Shown piece after piece: positions 7,995 through 14,452 of a stretch of 20,225 nucleotides of DNA. This DNA comes from a bacterium. GTDB taxonomy: Bacteria > Planctomycetota > UBA11346. The stretch spans positions 1-20,225 of the forward strand of contig JAIFKN010000158.1 in the NCBI GenBank assembly GCA_020049615.1, given 5' to 3'. Position 1 is the first letter of the stretch, and every line of letters begins with the position of its first letter. The notes below the pieces were generated by a model. It was given only the letters and a program-made list of their open reading frames with translations, did not search any database and was not told the DNA's origin. The translations under genes were made by a program, and so were the position numbers.

Positions 7995-9523
7995 GGCCGC
8001 CACCAGACGCGCCGGGTGAGCATCGCCGGATCGACGATGTCGGTGATCGGCGTCCCGCTGATGGTGGCCGGGTCGTTGTTGGCATGGAGGTGGCCACGGC
8101 GGTAGCGGGAGTTGATCGCCGTCGTGCCGGTCCAGTCGGCGGGGTTCGCCGGCCACACGGCCGGCAGCGAGTCGAGGTAGCCCTCGCGCCGGCTGACGCG
8201 GAAGACCCGGACCGTGCCGAGCGAGCCGACATGCACGCGGTAGGCGGGCAGCAGCTGGTCGAGGACCTCGTCGGCGGTGGCGAAGGTGGTGCGGTCCTCG
8301 GGCACGTCCGGCCCGAAGGTGATGTGCCAGCCGCCGGTATGGCGGTCGTAGTGGGCGACCTCGGCCCCCCACGGCCGCATGCTGCGCGGATTGCTCGCGC
8401 TGTAGGCGGTGACGCTGAAGCTGCGGTCGCCCGGGCCGGCCTTCCACAGGGCGCTGCTGCCCGAACCGCTGATCCATGACCAGAACTGGTCGGCCCGGCA
8501 CGGCGAGATCGGCGCGGCCCCGCCATAGAGGCGACGGGCCTCGTTCCATTCGCCGTAGATCACGCTGCCATCGGGATTGAAGACCAGGCGGGCGTCGGCC
8601 CAGCGGCCATCGACCAGCGCCCGCGGCTCGCCGGCACGCTGGATCGGCCAGTCGTCCTCGACCTCGTAGGGATAGTCGTTCTGGTAGCCGGGATCGCCGA
8701 CCGCGTCCCCGTTGCGTTCGCTGTCGGCGATGACTACCGGACCGGTGTTGACGGGCTTGCCGCCGACGATGGTCGTAGTGGTCGCATCCCAGTCGTGGTC
8801 CACCGTGCGGGTCGTCGGATGGCGCGAGTCGGGGATGTCGCCATCGCCGCCTTCGTAATGGAATCCGCTGTGGTCCTTGGCCGGATCGTAGCCGCCCCAG
8901 GCCCACCAGCGGCCGGTGGCCTGGTCGAAGCAGCCGAACCACGGTCTGGGGTAGGTGGTCTCGCCGTTGTAGCCGTAGTAGCGCACGGTGTGGCTGGTGC
9001 GGTGCCACTGTCGCGGTCCCTCGTCGGCATCGCCCAGGGCGAGGAAGCGGACCTTGCCGGCGGGCAGGACGCGCTCGGGGCCGATCCAGGAACCATGGAT
9101 GTCGGCGACGTAGTCGGGGAAGGTGCCGATCGCCCAGCCGGAGCAGGACGAGCCCATGTCGTCGTTGCCGTGGTTGACCACCAGTTTGGCGCCTGGCCAC
9201 GGCACCTGGCTGGGCAGGTCGCGCACCAGCCGGGTGCGCCGGCTCGGGCCCAGCACCCGGTACCAGTGCCCGCCGCTGCGGTTGTTGAGCACCGCCCCGC
9301 TGCTGCCGGGGGCGTTCTGGATGTTGAACACGATGGCGAAGGACTGCCGCGTGGTCAGGGCCTGCTGGCGCACCGTGCGGCAGGTGGCGGCGAACTCCTC
9401 GGCGGCGCCGCGCACCTCGGCCTCGCGCCGGTCGCCGCGGGTCGATTGCACGGTCATGGCGAGGAGGGCGGCGATGACCGCCATCACCACCACCAGTTCG
9501 ACCAGGGTGAAGGCGGCCTTCAC
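7991..9523 (-). CDS. GspH/FimT-like pseudopilin with a very long C-terminal domain
   Basis: 510 aa from a GTG start. The leader MKAA^FTLVELVVVMAVIAALL has Ala4 at -1 and Glu at +5. The following helix-to-strand section (AAEEFAATCRTVRQQALTTRQSFAIVFN) matches the GspH/FimT layout, where an R-x-x-A helix leads into the first strand. Ordinary GspH/FimT proteins are about 150-200 aa; here some 350 extra residues follow, rich in Trp, Tyr, Gly and Asp (for example RWWAWGGYDPAKDHSGFHYEGGDGD). A composition of exposed aromatics can indicate sugar binding, but no known module was recognised. It overlaps its neighbours at 9520-9523 (GTGA) and 7991-7994 (ATGA). Confidence 0.8.
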   Translation of the reverse strand: MKAAFTLVELVVVMAVIAALLAMTVQSTRGDRREAEVRGAAEEFAATCRTVRQQALTTRQSFAIVFNIQNAPGSSGAVLNNRSGGHWYRVLGPSRRTRLVRDLPSQVPWPGAKLVVNHGNDDMGSSCSGWAIGTFPDYVADIHGSWIGPERVLPAGKVRFLALGDADEGPRQWHRTSHTVRYYGYNGETTYPRPWFGCFDQATGRWWAWGGYDPAKDHSGFHYEGGDGDIPDSRHPTTRTVDHDWDATTTTIVGGKPVNTGPVVIADSERNGDAVGDPGYQNDYPYEVEDDWPIQRAGEPRALVDGRWADARLVFNPDGSVIYGEWNEARRLYGGAAPISPCRADQFWSWISGSGSSALWKAGPGDRSFSVTAYSASNPRSMRPWGAEVAHYDRHTGGWHITFGPDVPEDRTTFATADEVLDQLLPAYRVHVGSLGTVRVFRVSRREGYLDSLPAVWPANPADWTGTTAINSRYRRGHLHANNDPATISGTPITDIVDPAMLTRRVWWRP

Positions 9524-10545
9524 CGCAACCCCCGCAGGTAGGGGCCATGGGTGACGTTGTCGCGGTTGTCGGCGTGGCTGCGGACGGGTTGCGCGCGCCC
9601 GTCGTCACCGGCGCTCCACAGCTCGGGCTGCAGGGTGAAGGCCGGGGCGGCGTGGGTGCGCAGGTCGGAGGCGAGTTCGGCGGTGCTGCGCCGGCCGGCG
9701 CTCTGCATGCCGTACCATTCCGGCAGCTGCACCGCGCCGATGTAGTCGTGATTGCTGTTGGTGAAGGGGTTCTCGCGCAGGGGGTCGGTGTTCGGGCTGG
9801 AGCTGTGCTCCTGATCGCCGATCACGCGCCGCATCGCGGTCGGGACGAAGCCGCCCTCCGGGCCCTGGATGACCGGGCAGACGTAGATCAGCGGGTTCCC
9901 CCAGCTGTCGAGCACGGCGTCGCCATCGAGCTCGCGCCTGGCCAGTTCGCCCGCCAGGTAGTCCGCGCCCCAGCCGCGGCTGGCGGCGCCGGGCACCAGG
10001 GCCGTGGCCGAGAAATCATAGGCCGTCCCGCCGCTGTGGGCATAGGCGGCGAAGCCGCGGACCGCGGTGCAGCCGGCGAGGATGGCGGTGCGCGCCCGCC
10101 GTGCAGCCATCTCGTTGACCAGGGCGGCATGGGCGTGCCGCACCGAGCGCACCAGGTACTGGGCGCTGGGATGGATGTTGCCCTGGCCGACCAGCATGGT
10201 GCGGTGCGGCGACGAGGCGAGGTAGCGCCCCTCGGCGATGGAGGCCTCATCCAGCAGCGTCGCATGCTCGGCGGCGTCGAGGTCGCGGGCGAGGTGGAAG
10301 GCCAGACGGTTGCGCACCGGGAAGGTCTCGGCGGCGGGATGGTCGAAGTAGGGATAGGCCCCGATCTCGCTGCGGAAGGTGTCGAGGGCGGCCTGCACCT
10401 TGCTCATCACGCTGGCGCTGTTGGTCGCCCCGGACTTGCGCCGGATCATGGTCAGCATCGGCATGAGCATGCCGGCCAGCAGTCCGATGATGGCGATGAC
10501 CACCAGCAGCTCGATCAGGGTGAAACCGCGCCGGTCGGCGCTCAC
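9520..10545 (-). CDS. GspG-like pseudopilin (second copy)
   Basis: 341 aa from a GTG start. The leader MSADRRG7^[20 protein letters not shown] is the canonical class. Next comes a long amphipathic helix with KVQAALDTFRSEIGAYP, the usual GspG phrase before the first loop. D213-S-W-G-N-P-L-I-Y221 matches the conserved D-x-W-G-x-P-x-x-Y motif that precedes the GspG beta-sheet and calcium loop. Usual GspG length is about 140-150 aa, so an insertion of roughly 150 residues separates the helix from that motif. It overlaps by GTGA with the gene on either side (10542-10545 and 9520-9523). It is likely a core or minor component of the pseudopilus fibre. Confidence 0.87.
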   Translation of the reverse strand: MSADRRGFTLIELLVVIAIIGLLAGMLMPMLTMIRRKSGATNSASVMSKVQAALDTFRSEIGAYPYFDHPAAETFPVRNRLAFHLARDLDAAEHATLLDEASIAEGRYLASSPHRTMLVGQGNIHPSAQYLVRSVRHAHAALVNEMAARRARTAILAGCTAVRGFAAYAHSGGTAYDFSATALVPGAASRGWGADYLAGELARRELDGDAVLDSWGNPLIYVCPVIQGPEGGFVPTAMRRVIGDQEHSSSPNTDPLRENPFTNSNHDYIGAVQLPEWYGMQSAGRRSTAELASDLRTHAAPAFTLQPELWSAGDDGRAQPVRSHADNRDNVTHGPYLRGLR

Positions 10546-11126
10546 GGCGGCGCCTCGCGGAGGTAGATCCAGCGGGTGGCATCGTCGGCGGAACGGTCCC
10601 GGCCGAGGCTCCAGAGGTAGGCGAAGGCCAGCGGACCGCCGCCGCCCAGCGGATCGCCGGGGCGCCGTCCCCAGGCGCGGACGCGGGCGTTGGCGGGATC
10701 CCAGTTCCAGTCCTGCAGCGCCGGGACCGGGGCGGCCGGGGTGGGCCGGGTCAGGCTGTAGCGGTAGGGCTGGCCCCAGGGATCGATCAGCCGGCCGTCG
10801 CCATCGCGCGTCTGCTCACTGGCGGTGTAGCCGCCGCGCCGTTCGATCAGGCCGAGCGGTCCGCGGCCGCTTACCGGCGCGCCCGGCGGGTCGAGCAGGT
10901 CGAGGCTGAGCGAGAGATCGGGATTGGGCGTGGGATAGGCGCGTCCGGCATCCTCCAGCCGATAGGTGTCCATGGCCTGGCCGAGCTGCCGTACCACGGT
11001 CAGGGCGGTCTGCTCCTGGGCCCGGCGGCGCACCACCGAGAGGGCTGGCAGCAGGACCGCGGCCAGCGCCAGGAGGATGGCGACCACCGTCGCCACTTCG
11101 ATCAGGGTGAAGCCGCGCAGGTTCAT
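10542..11126 (-). CDS. GspG-like pseudopilin (first copy)
   Basis: 194 aa. Leader MNLRG5^FTLIEVATVVAILLALAAVLLPAL with Glu at +5, then a helix containing ALTVVRQLGQAMDTYRLEDAGRAYPTPN. D115-P-W-G-Q-P-Y-R-Y123 is a near-perfect copy of the GspG D-P-W-G-x-P-Y-x-Y motif. Being closest in length and motif to ordinary GspG, it is the better candidate for the major subunit. It starts 13 bases after the stop of the H-X9-DG-like gene, one of the few junctions in the operon without an overlap, and only a weak GAGG lies upstream of ATG 11126. Its stop overlaps the next start (10542-10545). Confidence 0.88.
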   Translation of the reverse strand: MNLRGFTLIEVATVVAILLALAAVLLPALSVVRRRAQEQTALTVVRQLGQAMDTYRLEDAGRAYPTPNPDLSLSLDLLDPPGAPVSGRGPLGLIERRGGYTASEQTRDGDGRLIDPWGQPYRYSLTRPTPAAPVPALQDWNWDPANARVRAWGRRPGDPLGGGGPLAFAYLWSLGRDRSADDATRWIYLREAPP

Positions 11127-11139
11127 GGGGAGGGCGGCC

Positions 11140-11889
11140 TCACCGACTGATCTTGATCAGGCCGGCATCGATCTCGAGCTGCACCTGATCGGAACGGCGT
11201 GTGGCCCCGCCGACGAAGCCGATGACCGCCCCGCGCCGGTGGCGGTGGACCGTGCGGGTCTGCAACTCGCCATCGGCGCCGACCGTCCAGTCATTGACAT
11301 CGACCAGGGTGTGTTCGATGTCCGGATAGGTCTTCTCGGGATACCAGGTCCCCTCGCCGGCGTTGTCGCCGACCAGGATGGTGGTCGCCTGCTGGCGGAT
11401 CTGGCCGAGGGCGGTGATCTGGCTCCAGTTCGCGGCATTGTCCGGTTGGAGGCGCGGGCAGAGGCCCTCGTTCAGGCCGTAGCCCGGGTGGCGGGTGAGC
11501 AGTCCACCGATCGGCACCACCGCCAGCGATTGCCGGTTCGTCGGGCACTGCAGCAGCTTGGCGCTGCCGGTCAGGCGGGCGACGTCGCGGATCTGCGCCG
11601 CCGACGTGCCGTTGCTGGTGATCTCCAGGTAGTCGCCGACCAGTTCGGGATGCCACCAGTTCAGATGCTGGCCCGGATGGGTGGGATACCGCGACCACGG
11701 CAGGGCCTCCCGCTCCTGGGCGTAGGTCAGCACCCCCATGATGATCTGGCGCTGGTTGCTGGTGCAGGTCGCCTGCAGCGCCGCGTCGCGGACCATCCGC
11801 ACCGCCGGCAGCAGCATCGCCGCAAGCACGGCGATGATCGAGATCACCACCAGCAGTTCGATCAGGGTGAAGCCGTGGCGGGCGTTCAT
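11140..11889 (-). CDS. Pseudopilin of the H-X9-DG (DUF1559-like) type
   Basis: 249 aa. Leader MNARHG6^[24 protein letters not shown] and the section [18 protein letters not shown] are typical of the prepilin-like proteins abundant in Planctomycetota, Verrucomicrobiota and Lentisphaerota. Members usually end with H-x9-D-G; here H217 is followed nine residues later by G227-G228, so the Asp is replaced by Gly while the flanking G-x-x-x-x-F pattern is kept ([11 protein letters not shown]). Expected in the inner membrane or pseudopilus; the exact role of this family is not established. It overlaps the upstream small membrane protein gene by ATGA at 11886-11889. Confidence 0.85.
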   Translation of the reverse strand: MNARHGFTLIELLVVISIIAVLAAMLLPAVRMVRDAALQATCTSNQRQIIMGVLTYAQEREALPWSRYPTHPGQHLNWWHPELVGDYLEITSNGTSAAQIRDVARLTGSAKLLQCPTNRQSLAVVPIGGLLTRHPGYGLNEGLCPRLQPDNAANWSQITALGQIRQQATTILVGDNAGEGTWYPEKTYPDIEHTLVDVNDWTVGADGELQTRTVHRHRRGAVIGFVGGATRRSDQVQLEIDAGLIKISR

Positions 11890-12368
11890 GGCGCATGCTC
11901 CTCACGGTAGCGTTGCAGCAGGGCTTCGCCCTCCGGGGTCTGGTGGCGGCGCAGGTCGCGGCAGGCCGCGTCGGACAGCGGCTTGTTGCCCGGCGGCAGC
12001 GGTGGCGTCGTGCGCTGGCCATCGTTGGTGAAGGCGACGGCGAAGATGATCGGGCGTCCCTTGGCGTCATGCGCTTCCGGGTGCACGTAGGCGGGATGCA
12101 GGATAAGGCCGTCCCGCCGGATCTCGGGTGGGGATTCCGGCCCACCCGGTTCGATCACGACCTTGTCCGGATCGGCGGTGGCGGTCCCGGCTGGCAGGTA
12201 GGTGCGCGGAAAGTCACGCCAGGCGACCAGCGGGTCATGCGCTTCCGTACGCCACAACCAGACGCAAGCCAAGCCCAGGATGGCGAGGAGGACAAGGCCG
12301 AGCACCGTCCGGCGGAGTCCCCGCTCGGGGGCCTGGGGCTGCTTGGATCCCTGCCGAGGTGCCTGCAT
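11886..12368 (-). CDS. Small single-pass membrane protein, function unknown
   Basis: 160 aa, not recognised. The layout is a polar, Gln/Pro/Arg-rich cytoplasmic N-terminus (residues 1-19), one membrane helix at about 20-41 ([19 protein letters not shown]), and an outer domain of about 115 residues that is Pro-rich and highly charged (for example [20 protein letters not shown]). It is the first gene of the pseudopilin operon, with a promoter-like sequence just upstream, and its stop overlaps the next start. A bitopic anchor of this size could stand in for GspL/GspM/PilO-type assembly proteins, but there is no sequence similarity I can point to. ATG 12368 is the first good start; a GGAG lies about 11 bases upstream. 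Confidence 0.68.
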   Translation of the reverse strand: MQAPRQGSKQPQAPERGLRRTVLGLVLLAILGLACVWLWRTEAHDPLVAWRDFPRTYLPAGTATADPDKVVIEPGGPESPPEIRRDGLILHPAYVHPEAHDAKGRPIIFAVAFTNDGQRTTPPLPPGNKPLSDAACRDLRRHQTPEGEALLQRYREEHAP

Positions 12369-12394
12369 ATGGCTCTATGCTCCGAATCCGCCTG

Positions 12395-12423
12395 ATCATA
12401 CATCCTCCCTGCAGGCGCCGCAA
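12395..12423 (-). promoter_or_regulatory. Candidate sigma-70-type promoter of the pseudopilin operon
   Basis: On the minus strand TTGCGG (12423-12418) is separated by 17 bases from TATGAT (12400-12395). The -10 matches consensus at five of six bases, the -35 at three. Transcription would begin near 12388, about 20 bases before ATG 12368, inside the 88-base gap between the FecR-like gene and the operon. No convincing terminator hairpin was seen in that gap, so read-through from the sigma/FecR pair is also possible. Confidence 0.45.
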
Positions 12424-12456
12424 TCCAGCGTACGGCTCGCCATCGGGATACCGGGT

Positions 12457-13641
12457 TCAGCGTGCGGGTGCCGACAAGCCGAGGCGGCACAGCCGCAGCC
12501 CCCGGTCGCCGCCGGAGACCAGCACCATCACCCAGGCGATGGCCTCATCGCCTCGCAGTACGGGGCGGTCCTTGCCTGTGGCGAGCGGCATGGCGGCCAG
12601 TTCCAGTTCCAGAGCGGCCGGTCGGCCGGCCGCCAGCGTGATCTCCTGGCGCAAGTTGCCCACCCATTCGCGCCCGTCAGTGGCCCGGATGATCCCGACG
12701 ATCACCACCGCCTTGGTCGCCTTGGGCAACTCATGGATCAGGCTGAGGCGGGAATCGGCGCGCAAGGAGGCGAGGGGGCTGGTGTCCGATCCTACCCGCA
12801 GCAGATGCATGCGCTGGCCACCTGCCACATGGTCGAATTGTGGCGCGAGGCCGCCGTCGACGGCCTGGCCGACCACCGGGACGGACGGTGCCGCCAGATC
12901 GAGGCTCACGTCGCTGGGCGGCAGGCTGGCCTGGCGTACCACCGTCCCATCGCTGCTCAGGGCGGATCCGGCTGCGAGATCCGCCCCGGAGGTGCCGACC
13001 GCGACCCGCACGACACCCTCCAGCACCGCTACCACATCATCGTCGATTCCGACATCGACGGCGAAGCGCGTGCCGATGACGCTGGCTTCGAGGCGCGCCG
13101 TGCGCACGGCGAGACGCCGGTCCGCAGGCTGCCGAGCGGCCTGGACCTCCATCCTGCCGTGGTCGAGGCCCAGCGGGGCCGTTGGGCCGGGCAGACGCAG
13201 CCGGGCATCCCCGGACAAGGTGCAGCGCGAGCCATCGGGCAGTTCGAGGGTGCAGGATCCGCTCAGCACCTCGCCCGCGGAGAGCGTTACCCCTGCCACG
13301 GCCGGGCGGGGCCGGTCGCCGAGGATCCGTGCCTCCGGCGCTGCGGCCACCACGCGCCCGGCAGCGGCGGCGGGCATGTCGTCCCGGAGGGAGGCCCACG
13401 CGGCCAGCCCGATGGCGAGCGCGAGGCAGGCGGCGGCGAGCAGGATGGGCCAGCGCCGCCAATCGCGCCGGACGCGGCGCGGCTGCCGTCCGAGGACGGC
13501 GAGACCGCCGCAGAGTCGCATCGCCTCGCCCACCCGGCGTCGGCATTCCGGCTGCTCGAGGAGTTGGCCGAACTCCTGCAGGTCGGCGGCATCCGCCGTC
13601 CCGGCGATGGCGGCTTCGATCAACTGGTCAAGCCGGTCCAT
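12457..13641 (-). CDS. FecR-like transmembrane regulator (probable anti-sigma partner)
   Basis: 394 aa. Residues 1-60 form a short helical cytoplasmic region that would contact the sigma factor. Residues 64-84 are one membrane helix (WPILLAAACLALAIGLAAWAS). Residues about 115-215 carry the FecR pattern: LELPDGSRCTLSGDARLRL, an L-x-x-G-R-x-E-V strand, V-I-G-T-R-F-A-V at 188-195, and V-V-A-V-L-E-G-V-V-R-V. The C-terminal 170 residues are beta-rich and unassigned. The gene overlaps the upstream ECF sigma factor gene by 14 bases, a pairing common in PVC bacteria. In classical systems FecR relays an outer-membrane signal to an ECF sigma factor; no TonB-dependent receptor is present here, so what it senses is unknown. 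Confidence 0.85.
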   Translation of the reverse strand: MDRLDQLIEAAIAGTADAADLQEFGQLLEQPECRRRVGEAMRLCGGLAVLGRQPRRVRRDWRRWPILLAAACLALAIGLAAWASLRDDMPAAAAGRVVAAAPEARILGDRPRPAVAGVTLSAGEVLSGSCTLELPDGSRCTLSGDARLRLPGPTAPLGLDHGRMEVQAARQPADRRLAVRTARLEASVIGTRFAVDVGIDDDVVAVLEGVVRVAVGTSGADLAAGSALSSDGTVVRQASLPPSDVSLDLAAPSVPVVGQAVDGGLAPQFDHVAGGQRMHLLRVGSDTSPLASLRADSRLSLIHELPKATKAVVIVGIIRATDGREWVGNLRQEITLAAGRPAALELELAAMPLATGKDRPVLRGDEAIAWVMVLVSGGDRGLRLCRLGLSAPAR

Positions 13642-14152
13642 GGTCGGCCCTCCCCAGCTTCAACCGGATGCAGTCGGCCAGCTTGCTGCGCAGGCGGCTG
13701 ACCATCACCTGCACCGCGCCGGCGGTGCTGTCCTGGCGGGTGGCCAGTTCGGCGAAGCTCATCCCGTCGGCGTAGCGCAACGTGAGCAGTTCCCGATGCC
13801 GTCCGTCGAGTTGATCCAGGCAGCCGCGTAGCGCTGCCAGGTTGTCCGCCTGTTCGCTGTCGGCCTCCGCTTCGGCTGCTGCCGCTTCAAGACCGTCGAG
13901 CACCGCGCCGCTGAGGGGCACGACTCTGCGGCGCTGCTTGGCCATGGCCTTGAGTGCCAGGTTCCTCGTGATGCCGCGCACCCAGGCGCCGGCGGCGGCA
14001 CCCTGCGGCATCTCGCCGCGCTGGCGCTGGAGGACCAGGAAGACCTCCTGCAGCACATCCTCGGCGACCTGCCGGCAGCCATGCATGGCGAGGTATCCCA
14101 TCAGCAGATCCCGGTTGGCCAGGAACCAGACGATGGGATCGGATCGCTCCAT
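13628..14152 (-). CDS. ECF-subfamily RNA polymerase sigma factor
   Basis: 174 aa. Region 2 covers about residues 8-75, with AEDVLQEVFLVLQRQ (core binding) and GAWVRGITRNLALKAMAKQRRR (-10 recognition). A short Ala/Glu-rich linker follows, then region 4 at 105-167 (LDQLDGRHRELLTLRYADG and a helix-turn-helix ending in AVQVMVSRLRSKLADCI). The V-S-R-L-R-x-x-L-x-x-C ending resembles the ECF group found in Rhodopirellula and Verrucomicrobium relatives. ATG 14152 is chosen because it gives the usual ECF N-terminus; an in-frame GTG at 14200 would add 16 residues with no family counterpart. It is transcribed with the FecR-like gene and away from GH9. Its targets are not shown by sequence; nearby polysaccharide genes are the natural guess. 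Confidence 0.9.
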   Translation of the reverse strand: MERSDPIVWFLANRDLLMGYLAMHGCRQVAEDVLQEVFLVLQRQRGEMPQGAAAGAWVRGITRNLALKAMAKQRRRVVPLSGAVLDGLEAAAAEAEADSEQADNLAALRGCLDQLDGRHRELLTLRYADGMSFAELATRQDSTAGAVQVMVSRLRSKLADCIRLKLGRADHGPA

Positions 14153-14452
14153 GCCTGCCTTGTCATGCGTGACGGGCCCGCGCCTATGCAGGCAACCCAC
14201 TGTACGGCTGGGGCGCGATTCTGTCCGGCTGGCGGTGGCTGGCTAGCAGGGAGTCTGCCGGCAGCGGCCGGCGGCATGCACAGTAGATGATCGGGCACAC
14301 GGGGATATCCCCCCTGCCGTCCTGATCATACCGTCGGGTCGCATTCGAAGTGGTCTTGGCAGGCGTCATCGCAGGCCTGACCGATCGTCAACTGGTCTGT
14401 ATGGATTCCGCTGCTGCTGCAATAACCTGGATACCTACCCCGGGGAATCCGC
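14153..14452. promoter_or_regulatory. Divergent control region between sigma factor and GH9 genes
   Basis: This 300-base gap separates the leftward sigma/FecR pair from the rightward GH9 gene and holds no gene I can support. On the minus side it contains TATGAT (14330-14325) inside an 11-base match to the operon promoter, a 12-bp palindrome (14301-14312), and a GC-rich hairpin made of two GCCGGC copies (14257-14262 and 14267-14272, loop AGCG) in the presumed 5' leader of the sigma gene. On the plus side GGGGA at 14442-14446 is a good ribosome binding site for ATG 14453. A weak -35/-10 pair (CTGACC at 14377, TATGGA at 14400, spacing 17) is the only plus-strand promoter candidate seen. Confidence 0.5.
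14301..14312. promoter_or_regulatory. 12-bp perfect palindrome, operator-like
   Basis: GGGGATATCCCC is a perfect two-fold palindrome located 13 bases downstream, in the minus direction, of the TATGAT at 14325-14330. That would place it just after the transcription start of the sigma gene, a typical repressor position. No protein is known to bind it; the assignment as an operator is inference from symmetry and position. Confidence 0.35.

Noticed and set aside
7524..9608. A single 694-codon protein reading through the I-like gene from upstream
   Set aside because: The first part is an Arg/Pro-rich shadow of the H-like gene; the prepilin leader and ATGA overlap place the true start at 7994.
7480..11880. 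Dispersed repeats of TTCACCCTGATCGA-like sequence at the start of several genes
   Set aside because: They encode the conserved F-T-L-I-E prepilin motif with the same preferred codons; protein conservation explains them.
12369..12456. Terminator between the FecR-like gene and the pseudopilin operon
   Set aside because: Only short, weak complementary stretches and no T-run were found, so termination there cannot be claimed.
14153..14200. Upstream GTG start at 14200 for the sigma factor
   Set aside because: It would add 16 residues not found in ECF factors, and the ATG at 14152 gives the normal N-terminus.
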